Below are positions 33,201-41,763 of a DNA stretch of 64,000 nt, piece after piece. Under the pieces are notes generated by a model that saw only the letters and a program-made list of their open reading frames with translations, did no database searches and was not told the origin of the DNA. The translations under genes and the position numbers were made by a program. Within the stretch, counting starts at the first letter, position 1; each line of letters starts with the position of its first letter. Location of the stretch: positions 1 through 64,000 of the forward strand of contig JAFQDE010000039.1 of NCBI GenBank assembly GCA_017416155.1, given 5' to 3'. Origin of the DNA: Tyzzerella sp. Lineage in GTDB: Bacteria; Bacillota; Clostridia; Lachnospirales; Lachnospiraceae.

Positions 33201-34493
33201 ATGAGAATTCAAAAACTAGATGAAAACAGCAAGAAAAATCTTTTGGAAGATTTGCTGAAGAGAAGTCCGAATCAGTATATAGAATATGAAGAACGCGTGT
33301 CTGCAATTTTAAAGAGTGTGAAAGATAATAAAGACAAGGCCGTTTTTGATTATACGAAACAGTTTGACGGTGTAGAAATCTCTGCAGACAATATTCGTGT
33401 TACAGATGCTGAGATAAAAGAAGCTTATGAAAAAGTAGATACTTCTCTTGTAGAGATTATTCGTAAAGCAAAAGAAAATATCAAGACATATCATGAGAAA
33501 CAGCGTCAATTCAGTTGGTTTGACAGTAAACCGGATGGAACTATGCTTGGGCAGAAAGTGACAGCATTACAGAGAGTCGGAGTGTATGTACCGGGTGGGA
33601 AGGCGGTATATCCGTCTTCTGTACTGATGAATATTCTTCCGGCGAAGGTTGCAGGAGTGGATGAGATTGTTATGGTGACACCTCCGGGAAAAGACGGAAA
33701 GGTGAATCCGAACACATTGGTTGCAGCCCATGAGGCAGGAGCAGATGTTATCTATAAAGTTGGCGGTGCGCAAGCAATTGCAGCGCTTGCTTACGGAACA
33801 GAATGTATTCCGAAAGTTGATAAGATAGTGGGACCGGGCAACATCTATGTGGCACTTGCAAAGAAGGCAGTGTATGGACATGTAAGTATTGATTCAATTG
33901 CAGGTCCAAGTGAGATACTTGTAATCGCAGACGAAACAGCAAATCCAAGATATGTTGCTGCAGATTTATTATCGCAGGCAGAACACGATGAATTGGCTTC
34001 CGCAATTCTGGTAACAACCAGCGAGACACTTGCAAAAGAGGTTTCCGAGCAGGTAGAAAACTTTGTGGAAGAACTTAGTCGCACAGAGATTATGAGAAAG
34101 TCCTTGGACAATTACGGGTATATTCTCGTTGCAGATACGATGGAGGATGTGATTGATATTGCAAATGAAATTGCGTCCGAACATCTTGAGATTATGACAA
34201 AGAATCCATATGATGTGATGATGAAAGTTCGCAATGCCGGAGCAATTTTTATCGGTGAATACAGCAGCGAACCTCTTGGAGATTATTTTGCAGGACCGAA
34301 TCATGTGCTTCCGACAAACGGAACAGCAAAGTTTTTCTCGGCACTCAGTGTGGATGACTTTATAAAGAAATCCAGCATTATTGCATATTCAAAAGAGGCA
34401 TTAGAAGCAATTCATGCAGATATAGAGCATTTTGCTGAAGCAGAGAAGTTGACGGCACATGCCAATTCTATAAAAGTACGTTTTGAAAAGTAG
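33201..34493 (+). CDS. hisD: Histidinol dehydrogenase
   Basis: 430 residues. Conserved features: 'GVYVPGGKAVYPSSVLMNILPAKVAGV', 'VDKIVGPGNIYVALAKKAVYG', 'SIAGPSEILVIADETANP' and 'AGPNHVLPTNGTAKFFS'. It oxidises L-histidinol to histidine in two NAD-dependent steps with a zinc ion. Three bases separate it from hisG. AAGGATG-type sequence precedes the ATG. Confidence 0.97.
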   Translation: MRIQKLDENSKKNLLEDLLKRSPNQYIEYEERVSAILKSVKDNKDKAVFDYTKQFDGVEISADNIRVTDAEIKEAYEKVDTSLVEIIRKAKENIKTYHEKQRQFSWFDSKPDGTMLGQKVTALQRVGVYVPGGKAVYPSSVLMNILPAKVAGVDEIVMVTPPGKDGKVNPNTLVAAHEAGADVIYKVGGAQAIAALAYGTECIPKVDKIVGPGNIYVALAKKAVYGHVSIDSIAGPSEILVIADETANPRYVAADLLSQAEHDELASAILVTTSETLAKEVSEQVENFVEELSRTEIMRKSLDNYGYILVADTMEDVIDIANEIASEHLEIMTKNPYDVMMKVRNAGAIFIGEYSSEPLGDYFAGPNHVLPTNGTAKFFSALSVDDFIKKSSIIAYSKEALEAIHADIEHFAEAEKLTAHANSIKVRFEK

Positions 34494-34503
34494 GAGATTA
34501 CAG

Positions 34504-35094
34504 ATGAAAAAGAGAATTGCAAAAATCGAAAGGAAAACAAAAGAAACAGATATTAAACTTACCATCAATCTGGATGGAGATGGAAAAACAGATATTCAGA
34601 CAGGGGTCGGTTTCTTTGACCATATGTTAGATGGTTTTGCGAGACATGGATTGTTTGACCTAGAACTATCTGTAAAAGGTGATTTGAATGTGGATTGCCA
34701 TCACACCATTGAAGATACCGGTATTGTGCTTGGAAAAGCCATTGCTGAAGCTCTAGGTGAGAAAAAAGGAATCAAACGTTATGGAAGTTTCATGCTTCCA
34801 ATGGATGAAACCTTGGCACTATGTGCTATTGATTTGTCGGGTAGACCGTATTTGAATTTTCAGGCAGATTTTACAGTAGAGAAATTGGAAGAATTTGATA
34901 CCGAGATGTTCCGTGAATTTTTCTATGCAGTATCTTACAGTGCAGGAATGAATTTGCACCTTAAGATTATGGATGGTGGCAATAACCATCACATGGCAGA
35001 AGCACTTTTCAAAGCATTTGGAAAAGCACTTGATATGGCAACAATGGAAGAACCACGTATGAAAGATGTATGGTCGACGAAAGGAAGTTTGTAA
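34504..35094 (+). CDS. hisB: Imidazoleglycerol-phosphate dehydratase
   Basis: 196 residues, the monofunctional form (no phosphatase domain). Metal-binding clusters are 'FFDHMLDGFARHG', 'VDCHHTIEDTG', 'SYSAGMNLHLKIM' and 'GGNNHHMAEALFKAFG'. GGAG lies eight bases before ATG 34504; an in-frame ATG at 34483 within hisD is less likely. It removes water from IGP in step six of histidine synthesis. Confidence 0.96.
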   Translation: MKKRIAKIERKTKETDIKLTINLDGDGKTDIQTGVGFFDHMLDGFARHGLFDLELSVKGDLNVDCHHTIEDTGIVLGKAIAEALGEKKGIKRYGSFMLPMDETLALCAIDLSGRPYLNFQADFTVEKLEEFDTEMFREFFYAVSYSAGMNLHLKIMDGGNNHHMAEALFKAFGKALDMATMEEPRMKDVWSTKGSL

Positions 35095-35096
35095 AA

Positions 35097-36206
35097 GTGA
35101 ACACTTATAAAAGATTGACGCCTTGTATTTTTATACATGACGGAAAAGCAGTAAAATGGTTTGATAATAGTGAAGTTTTATCGGATGATGTGGTAGGACT
35201 TGCAAAACAATATTGTGAGTCTGATGCAAAAGAGTTGGTTGTGTTTGATTTGTCTGAAACAGATGAGCAACATGATGTGGCAATTAATTTGATGAAACAA
35301 ATCAATCGAGAGATTCATATACCAATGTTAGCCGGCGGAAACATTAAAAGGCTTGAGGATGCTAAGAAGATTATCTATGCAGGCGCAAAGTATGTTATTT
35401 TAAATCCTGCGAAAGACAATTTTGTGGACATGTTAAATGAAGTGGGGATGCGCTTTGGCAAAGATAAAATCGCAATTTCTGTTGATAAAATAGATTCTTC
35501 AGTAGTAGAAGAATACAATGAATCAACGATTGTTCTGATTGAGGATAAGATTTATCGTTTATCTAAATCAAAAGATATGTTTGATAGTAAAATTGATTTT
35601 TCTGAATTCAAATTAAATACAGACGGTCTCATTCCTGTAATCGTGCAACATTACAAAACAGATGAAGTTCTTATGCTTGCATATATGGACAAAGATGCGT
35701 ATGAGCATACTTTAGAGACAGGGAAAATGACTTACTACAGTCGTAGCAGAAAAGAACGTTGGGTAAAAGGTGAGACATCCGGACATTATCAGTATGTGAA
35801 GTCATTGATGTTGGATTGTGACAACGATACTATCTTAGCAAAAGTGGATCAAATCGGTGTTGCATGCCATACTGGTTCTCCTACATGTTTCTTCCAAGCA
35901 TTAGCAGGAAACAATTCGAAAGAATTAAATCCTCTTCAGGTATTTGAAAGTGTTTATGCGACAATTGAAGACCGCAAATTACATCCGAAGGAAGGATCTT
36001 ACACAAACTACCTCTTTAATAAAGGAATTGATAAAATTTTGAAGAAAGTAGGAGAGGAAGCAACGGAACTTGTAATTGCTGCAAAAAATCCAAATCCGGA
36101 AGAAATTAAATATGAGTTGTCGGATTTCTTGTATCATGCAATGGTACTTATGGTGGAACGTGGAGTGACATGGGATGATATTGTAAAAGAACTGGCTGAT
36201 CGATAA
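35097..36206 (+). CDS. hisI: Bifunctional HisIE with an extra N-terminal HisF/HisA-like half-barrel
   Basis: About 369 residues from GTG 35097 (AAAGGAAG upstream); ATG 35070 overlapping hisB is an alternative. Residues 1-150 resemble the first half of a HisF/HisA TIM barrel ('RLTPCIFIHDG', 'KELVVFDLSE', 'IPMLAGGNIKR', 'AGAKYVILNPAKDN'), but the HisF catalytic Asp of the 'CLDV' motif is replaced. About 175-285 is phosphoribosyl-AMP cyclohydrolase with 'DCDNDT' and the zinc cysteines of 'ACHTGSPTCFF'. About 286-369 is phosphoribosyl-ATP pyrophosphatase with 'GEEATELVIAA' and 'YELSDFLYHAMVLM'. It performs steps two and three of histidine synthesis. hisA, hisF, hisH and hisC are absent from this window. 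Confidence 0.93.
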   Translation: MNTYKRLTPCIFIHDGKAVKWFDNSEVLSDDVVGLAKQYCESDAKELVVFDLSETDEQHDVAINLMKQINREIHIPMLAGGNIKRLEDAKKIIYAGAKYVILNPAKDNFVDMLNEVGMRFGKDKIAISVDKIDSSVVEEYNESTIVLIEDKIYRLSKSKDMFDSKIDFSEFKLNTDGLIPVIVQHYKTDEVLMLAYMDKDAYEHTLETGKMTYYSRSRKERWVKGETSGHYQYVKSLMLDCDNDTILAKVDQIGVACHTGSPTCFFQALAGNNSKELNPLQVFESVYATIEDRKLHPKEGSYTNYLFNKGIDKILKKVGEEATELVIAAKNPNPEEIKYELSDFLYHAMVLMVERGVTWDDIVKELADR

Positions 36207-36222
36207 GTCTAAACAAGTAAAG

Positions 36223-36263
36223 AAAAGCATATATTATACCAAAATGTATAGTATATGCTTTTT
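36223..36263 (+). terminator. Intrinsic terminator of the histidine gene run
   Basis: AAAAGCATATA (from 36223) pairs with TATATGCTTTT (ending about 36262), with TATAC/GTATA in the upper stem. It is followed by TTG. The next small gene starts only a few bases later. Confidence 0.8.
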
Positions 36264-36266
36264 GTT

Positions 36267-36560
36267 ATGAATGATGTTGAAAAAAGAAGACTACAACTTT
36301 TACAAGAGACACGAAAAAACTACAGCGATAAGTATTCCCCTCCGGCAATTCATCCGAGATTTCAATCTACATATGATTCCCTGTATCGAGATTGCCAAAA
36401 TGAGCAGAAAGAGGAACATGGAACTTTTTTTGTTCGTGCAGTGATTGCAGTTCTTCTGTTCGCATTATTTTTTCTAATGGATTACAGCAATGAGAAGATA
36501 GGTACTGTTGACAGTCAGATTGTCATTTATGAAGTAGAGCGCAATCTACTCGGCAAGTGA
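36267..36560 (+). CDS. Small single-pass membrane protein, about 97 aa
   Basis: Starts 'MNDVEKRRLQLLQETRKNYSD'. A hydrophilic N-terminal half with 'YSPPAIHPRF' is followed by a single membrane helix (about 60-76, 'AVIAVLLFALFFLM') and a short acidic tail. I recall similar N-terminal 'RRLxLLxxT...PPAxHPR' proteins in other Lachnospiraceae, without function. No Shine-Dalgarno is visible before ATG 36267, because the region is the his terminator arm. Its 3' end overlaps the convergent ABC-F gene by 15 bases. Confidence 0.6.
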   Translation: MNDVEKRRLQLLQETRKNYSDKYSPPAIHPRFQSTYDSLYRDCQNEQKEEHGTFFVRAVIAVLLFALFFLMDYSNEKIGTVDSQIVIYEVERNLLGK

Positions 36561-38465
36561 TTCCCATTGCTCGTAAAGAGTTTCTAATTCAGATAAAATG
36601 TCAGCTTTCTCCTGTGAAAGCTCTTGGCACTTTACACTGTTTGTAAAAATGTCCGGGCTGGACATTTCTTCATCGATTTGTCCATCCCGTTCTTCCAAAA
36701 GATTGATTCGTTCTTCTACTTTTTTTAAGTCATTCTGTCTTTTTCGTTCTTTTGATTGGGCCTCCTTCTGCGCTTTCCAGTCCAATTTGGTTTCCGACTC
36801 CGTTTTCTTTGTATTTGCTGTATTGAGAGAAGAAATTGATGTAGTATAAGCAGCCGTTAATTCTTCTTTCTTTTCCAAATAATAGTCATAATTTCCAATG
36901 TAATTTACAAAGGTCTGATTGACAAGTTCCATAATGCGGGTAGCCGTCTGGTTAATGAAATAGCGGTCATGAGACACATAAAGTACCGTTCCGGTATATT
37001 CATTCAGGGCTTTTTCTAAGATTTCTTTTGATGCAATATCTAAATGGTTGGTAGGCTCGTCCAAAATCAAGAAATTAGCTTCGGAAAGCATGAGCTTCGC
37101 AAGAGACACGCGTCCGCGTTCGCCGCCGCTCAAGTCACCGATTAATTTGTAAACATCGTCGCCGGTAAACAGGAATGCTGCCAATGTATTGCGAATCTGT
37201 GTATTCGTAAGGGTTGGGTATGCATCGGAAATCTCATCAAAAATTGTTTTATCCATATGTAAAATATGGTGTTCTTGATCATAATATCCAATCTGTACTT
37301 TGGAACCAAGGCGGAATAATCCTGCATCGGCAGCAACAACTTCGTTTAATATTTTGAGAAGCGTTGTTTTCCCGGTTCCGTTATCACCAATGATTGCAAT
37401 ATGTTCCCCGCGTTTGATTTCAAAAGAAATATTGCGGAACAATACCTGAGAACCGAAGGATTTGCTTAAGTTTTCTACAGAAAGTACATCATTGCCGCTA
37501 ATGCACGATGGTTCTAAAGTGAAATGAAGATCGTTCTTGTCTTCAATCGGTTTTTCAACCAAATCCATCTTCTCAAGCATTTTTTCACGACTTTCAGCAC
37601 GTTTTATAGATTTTTCACGGTTAAAGGATCGAAGTTTTTCAATGACTGCTTCCTGGTGCTTGATTTCTTGCTGTTGGTTCAAATATTCTTTAATTTTTGC
37701 TTCGCGAATAATTTTTTTCTTTTCGGCAAATTCACTGTAGTTTCCCTGAAACATCATAATATTGCCATGTTCAATCTCGACAACTTTTGACACAACACGA
37801 TTTAAAAAGTAGCGGTCGTGCGATACGATAAGTACTGCACCATCATAATTCAGTAAATGATTTTCAAGCCATGAGATGGAGTTCATATCCAAATGGTTGG
37901 TCGGTTCGTCCAAAAGAAGAATGTCCGGTTTAGTCAATAGAAGTTTACCAAGTGCAACGCGTGTCTTTTGTCCACCTGAAAGAGTATCTACATTTTTAGA
38001 AAATTCATTCTCACGGAAACCAAGGCCCTTCAGGACACCAATTAATTCGCTTTGAAATGCATATCCGTTTTCTTGTTCAAATTTCTCAGTAAGCAGATGG
38101 TAGGAGTGAAGACGAGATTCCAATGCGTCATCTTGAAGATGTTTCATCTCTAATTCCATTGTTCGAATCTGTTTCTCCATAGCAATCAAATCAGCTTTCG
38201 CAGATTTTAATTCTTCAAGAATGGTATGATGGCTACTAAGGTCCTGATGCTGCGAAAGATATCCAATTGTTTTTCCCTTGGTTAAAATGATATCACCTGC
38301 ATCGGTGTCGATTTCTTTGACAATCATTTTTAAAATCGTAGATTTACCTGCACCATTTAAACCAATCAATGCAACTTTTTCTCTATCCTCTATGTGAAAA
38401 GAACCCGATTTTACAATTATTTGTTCTCCAAATGCCTTTGAAATATTATGGCAAGCCAGAATCAT
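36546..38465 (-). CDS. ABC-F family ATPase (ribosome-associated)
   Basis: 639 residues with two ATP-binding cassettes and no membrane segments. The first has 'GLNGAGKSTILK', 'LSGGQKTRVALGKLL' and 'LLLDEPTNHLDM'. The second has 'GDNGTGKTTLLK', 'LSGGERGRVSLAKLM' and 'LILDEPTNHLDI'. Between them is the charged linker ('KEYLNQQQEIKHQEAVIEKL') that reaches the ribosome in this family. A C-terminal coiled coil (about 555-639) completes a YdiF/Uup-like layout. Such proteins act on stalled or empty ribosomes, and some confer drug resistance; no resistance role can be claimed here. AGGAGGTAGG precedes the start. Confidence 0.92.
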   Translation of the reverse strand: MILACHNISKAFGEQIIVKSGSFHIEDREKVALIGLNGAGKSTILKMIVKEIDTDAGDIILTKGKTIGYLSQHQDLSSHHTILEELKSAKADLIAMEKQIRTMELEMKHLQDDALESRLHSYHLLTEKFEQENGYAFQSELIGVLKGLGFRENEFSKNVDTLSGGQKTRVALGKLLLTKPDILLLDEPTNHLDMNSISWLENHLLNYDGAVLIVSHDRYFLNRVVSKVVEIEHGNIMMFQGNYSEFAEKKKIIREAKIKEYLNQQQEIKHQEAVIEKLRSFNREKSIKRAESREKMLEKMDLVEKPIEDKNDLHFTLEPSCISGNDVLSVENLSKSFGSQVLFRNISFEIKRGEHIAIIGDNGTGKTTLLKILNEVVAADAGLFRLGSKVQIGYYDQEHHILHMDKTIFDEISDAYPTLTNTQIRNTLAAFLFTGDDVYKLIGDLSGGERGRVSLAKLMLSEANFLILDEPTNHLDIASKEILEKALNEYTGTVLYVSHDRYFINQTATRIMELVNQTFVNYIGNYDYYLEKKEELTAAYTTSISSLNTANTKKTESETKLDWKAQKEAQSKERKRQNDLKKVEERINLLEERDGQIDEEMSSPDIFTNSVKCQELSQEKADILSELETLYEQWESLAE

Positions 38466-38540
38466 TTCCTACCTCCTAAATGCGAATAAAAACTATACTT
38501 CTTCATTATACTGAAAAAGAAACAAAAAACAATGAAAAGT

Positions 38541-38569
38541 TTGACTTTATATTAACAATTCTATATAAT
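38541..38569 (+). promoter_or_regulatory. rex promoter with a half-perfect Rex operator
   Basis: TTGACT (38541-38546), a 17-bp spacer and TATAAT (38564-38569). Positions 38541-38558 read TTGACTTTATATTAACAA. They keep the outer TTG, the AT-rich centre and the complete right arm TTAACAA of the Rex consensus TTGTTAA-N4-TTAACAA. A repressor bound there would block both promoter boxes. Confidence 0.65.
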
Positions 38570-38606
38570 GAAATTTAGGTAATATGCGAACAGGAGGGTG
38601 AAAGAA

Positions 38607-39254
38607 GTGGAGGAAAGAAACATTTCACAGGCGGTCATAAGAAGACTCCCAAGATATTACCGTTATCTCGGAGATTTACTGGAGAACGAAGTAGAACGTA
38701 TTTCATCCAATGATTTGAGTAAGCGAATGAACGTTACAGCATCTCAGATTAGACAGGACTTAAATAATTTTGGTGGATTCGGGCAGCAAGGATACGGTTA
38801 TAATGTCAAATATTTGCATACGGAGATTGGTAAGATTCTCGGACTGGATAATACACATAATTTTGTGATTATCGGTGCAGGTAATCTCGGCCAGGCGCTT
38901 GCAAAATATGTTTCCTTTGAAAAAAGAGGATTCATTATAAAGGGCTTGTTTGATGTGAATCCGCGTTTAGAAGGAATGTCAATACGTGGCATTCCAATTC
39001 GTAAAATGGATGAACTGAAAAATTTTATTAAGGACAATAATATTGAAATAGCTGTGCTTACTATTCCAAAAGAAAAGGCTGTAGAGGTGGCAGATATGCT
39101 TGTAGACACGAAGATTAAAGGAATTTGGAATTTTGCACACACAGATTTGAAACTTCCAAAACATATTATTGTTGAGAACGTACATTTATCAGACAGTTTG
39201 ATGAGCCTTTCTTATCGAATTGGACATCAAGGTCGAAAAATGCCACAAGATTAA
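38607..39254 (+). CDS. rex: Redox-sensing transcriptional repressor Rex
   Basis: About 215 residues. N-terminal winged helix ('IRRLPRYYRYLGDLLENEVERISS', 'VTASQIRQDLNNFGGFGQQGYGY') and a Rossmann domain with 'VIIGAGNLGQALAKY' that binds NADH/NAD+. Ends with the C-terminal swapped helix. Rex represses fermentation and respiration genes when NADH is low. I chose GTG 38607 because AGGAGG (38592-38597) abuts the alternative GTG at 38598. Expressed from its own promoter, with a terminator downstream. Confidence 0.95.
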   Translation: MEERNISQAVIRRLPRYYRYLGDLLENEVERISSNDLSKRMNVTASQIRQDLNNFGGFGQQGYGYNVKYLHTEIGKILGLDNTHNFVIIGAGNLGQALAKYVSFEKRGFIIKGLFDVNPRLEGMSIRGIPIRKMDELKNFIKDNNIEIAVLTIPKEKAVEVADMLVDTKIKGIWNFAHTDLKLPKHIIVENVHLSDSLMSLSYRIGHQGRKMPQD

Positions 39255-39260
39255 ATGTGA

Positions 39261-39296
39261 AAATGTGTAGGAAAACATGATCCTACACATTTTTTA
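39261..39296 (+). terminator. Intrinsic terminator after rex
   Basis: ATGTGTAGGA (39263-39272) pairs perfectly with TCCTACACAT (39281-39290) and is followed by six T residues. Confidence 0.95.
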
Positions 39297-39326
39297 AAGA
39301 CTAGATAAAAGTTTGAGGTGATTTGT

Positions 39327-40493
39327 GTGAAAACATATAGCAGAGTATATGCACGTATTGATTTAGATGCTATTGCATCCAATATGGAGCGCATGAAACG
39401 AAATTTAAATCAAAACACAAAGATAATGGCTGTAATTAAAGCAGATGGTTATGGGCATGGTGCAGTTCAAATTGCGCAGATGTTAGAAAATATTGATTAT
39501 ATTTGGGGTTATGCAGTTGCGACACTAGATGAGGCTGTCATGTTGAAAACGGAAGGGATGACAAAGCCGGTATTAGTTCTTGGATGCGTGTTCCCGGATC
39601 AATACATGGAAATGTTAAAATATGACATACGTATGAATGTCTATACAGAAGAGATGGCAGAGGCAATTTCGCAGATGGCTGCGAGAGAAGGTGTAACAGC
39701 CTACATGCATATTAAATTGGATACTGGTATGACAAGACTTGGATTTGATACAAGCGAGGAATCTGTGGCAGCAATACATAGAATCAGTATGCTTGAAAAT
39801 GTGTGTATGGAAGGAATATTTACTCATTTTGCAAAGGCAGATGAGTGTGATAAATCATTTACACAAAAACAAATTCAGGATTTTGTTTGGATGACGAATC
39901 AGTTGAAAGACAAAGGTGTAATATTTGAATATGAGCATTGCGCAAATAGTGCTGCAATCATCGATGTTCCGGAAGCCAATTTTGATCTGGTGCGCGCAGG
40001 AATCTCTACATTTGGTCTTTATCCATCAGAAGATATAAACAAAGGCAATGTCAGATTAAAACCAGCTTTGGCACTTAAGAGCCATGTTGCGTTTGTCAAA
40101 GAAATTGAAGCAGGAGTTCCAATTAGCTATGGGGGTACTTATGTTTCAGAGAAAAAAATGAAAATTGCAACTATTCCGGTAGGTTATGCGGACGGTTATC
40201 CGAGAAATTTATCTAATACAGGATATGTGTTAATCCGTGGGAAAAAAGCGCCGATTATCGGACGCGTTTGTATGGACCAGTTTATGGTTGATGTCACAGA
40301 TATTGATGGTGTAAGCTTCGGTGATAACGTGACACTAATCGGAAGAGATGGAAATGAAGTAATAACGGTTGAAGATTTAAGTGAATTATCAGGTAGATTT
40401 AATTATGAATTTATCTGTGATTTAGGGAAAAGAATACCACGTGTTTTTGTACGTGATGGAAAAATAGCAGAACAAGTTGATTATTTTGCTTAA
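39327..40493 (+). CDS. alr: Alanine racemase
   Basis: About 388 residues. The PLP lysine lies in 'IMAVIKADGYGHGAVQIA' (K38), and 'HIKLDTGMTRLGF' and 'GRVCMDQFMVDVT' are present. It supplies D-alanine for peptidoglycan. GAGGTG lies six bases before GTG 39327; GTG 39318 is part of that same ribosome binding site and is less likely. The following gene is a mazF, the order known from Bacillus alr-ndoAI-ndoA, but without the antitoxin gene between. Confidence 0.96.
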   Translation: MKTYSRVYARIDLDAIASNMERMKRNLNQNTKIMAVIKADGYGHGAVQIAQMLENIDYIWGYAVATLDEAVMLKTEGMTKPVLVLGCVFPDQYMEMLKYDIRMNVYTEEMAEAISQMAAREGVTAYMHIKLDTGMTRLGFDTSEESVAAIHRISMLENVCMEGIFTHFAKADECDKSFTQKQIQDFVWMTNQLKDKGVIFEYEHCANSAAIIDVPEANFDLVRAGISTFGLYPSEDINKGNVRLKPALALKSHVAFVKEIEAGVPISYGGTYVSEKKMKIATIPVGYADGYPRNLSNTGYVLIRGKKAPIIGRVCMDQFMVDVTDIDGVSFGDNVTLIGRDGNEVITVEDLSELSGRFNYEFICDLGKRIPRVFVRDGKIAEQVDYFA

Positions 40494-40572
40494 AAAATAG
40501 TGCACTGAATAGAATACATCCGAAAAAAATGGAAATAATGCTTTTATCTAAAATAATCGGAGTGTGAAGAAA

Positions 40573-40920
40573 GTGCAGATTAAACGTGGAGATATATTTT
40601 ATGCAGATTTGAGTCCGGTAGTTGGTTCCGAGCAGGGCGGTGTTCGCCCGGTTCTGATTATTCAGAATGATGTTGGAAATCGACACAGCCCGACCGTCAT
40701 CTGTGCAGCAATCACTTCAAAGATGAACAAGGCGAAGTTGCCGACGCACATTGAGATAGATGCAACAAAATATCAATTAGTTAAAAACTCAGTGGTTTTG
40801 TTGGAACAAGTAAGAACAATTGATAAACAAAGGCTGAAAGATTATATCTGTCACGTAGATAAAAAATTGATGTGTCAGATAGATGAAGCATTGAGAATTA
40901 GTTTGGAACTACATACATAG
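40573..40920 (+). CDS. MazF/PemK/EndoA-family mRNA interferase toxin
   Basis: About 115 residues. '[31 protein letters not shown]' contains the conserved catalytic Arg of the family, and '[21 protein letters not shown]' the catalytic Thr/Ser strand; '[16 protein letters not shown]' follows. It closely resembles Bacillus EndoA, which cuts mRNA at UACAU. GTG 40573 lies ten bases after GGAG; GTG 40564 is too close to it. The 70-79 bases between alr and this start cannot encode a MazE/EndoAI antitoxin, so the toxin appears unpaired here. Confidence 0.93.
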   Translation: MQIKRGDIFYADLSPVVGSEQGGVRPVLIIQNDVGNRHSPTVICAAITSKMNKAKLPTHIEIDATKYQLVKNSVVLLEQVRTIDKQRLKDYICHVDKKLMCQIDEALRISLELHT

Positions 40921-41011
40921 TAGGAAAACAATGCTTTTAGAACTGTACAAAATGGAAAAAGAGTGCTAAAATGTACGAGTATTTTAGAGAAAACGAAAAG
41001 AGGTAAGAAAA

Positions 41012-41743
41012 ATGTCAGGACATTCAAAATTCGCGAACATAAAACATAAAAAGGAAAAAAACGATGCTGCAAAAGGTAAAATCTTTACAAAAATCGGTAG
41101 AGAGCTTGCGGTAGCTGTAAAAGAAGGTGGCGGACCTGACCCGGCAAATAACAGCAGACTTCGTGATGTTATTGCTAAAGCGAAAGCAAACAACATGCCA
41201 AACGACAATATTGACAGAAGTATCAAGAAAGCGGCAGGAGATGCAGACGCATCTAACTATGAGCACGTTACATATGAAGGATACGGTCCAAACGGAACGG
41301 CAATTATTGTTGAGGCATTAACAGATAATAAAAACCGTACAGCTTCTAATGTACGTAACGCATTTACAAAAGGAAGCGGTAACGTAGGTACACCGGGATG
41401 TGTATCATTTATGTTTGATAAGAAAGGCCAAATCATTGTCGATAAAGAAGAATGTGATTTGGATGCAGATGAACTTATGATGACTGCTCTGGATGCGGGT
41501 GCAGAAGATTTTGTGGAAGAGGAAGACAGTTTTGAAATTCTGACAGACCCAGATGAATTTAGTGATATTCGTCTTGCATTAGAAGAGGCCGGTATTCCAA
41601 TGGTAAGCGCTGAGGTTACGATGATTCCGCAGACTTATGTGGAATTGACAGATGAGAAAGATATTAAAAATATTCAAAAAACATTGGACCTTTTGGAAGA
41701 CGATGATGATGTTCAGGAAATCTATCACAATTGGGATGAATAA
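41012..41743 (+). CDS. YebC/PmpR family protein
   Basis: 243 residues covering the whole family: '[32 protein letters not shown]', '[16 protein letters not shown]', '[23 protein letters not shown]'. Long annotated as a transcriptional regulator. Recent work on YebC-type proteins points to help with ribosome stalling at proline-rich motifs, so the molecular role should be read with care. AAAGAGG precedes the ATG. metY follows after 20 bases. Confidence 0.95.
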   Translation: MSGHSKFANIKHKKEKNDAAKGKIFTKIGRELAVAVKEGGGPDPANNSRLRDVIAKAKANNMPNDNIDRSIKKAAGDADASNYEHVTYEGYGPNGTAIIVEALTDNKNRTASNVRNAFTKGSGNVGTPGCVSFMFDKKGQIIVDKEECDLDADELMMTALDAGAEDFVEEEDSFEILTDPDEFSDIRLALEEAGIPMVSAEVTMIPQTYVELTDEKDIKNIQKTLDLLEDDDDVQEIYHNWDE

Positions 41744-41763
41744 GATGATGGAGGTTAGAGAAG

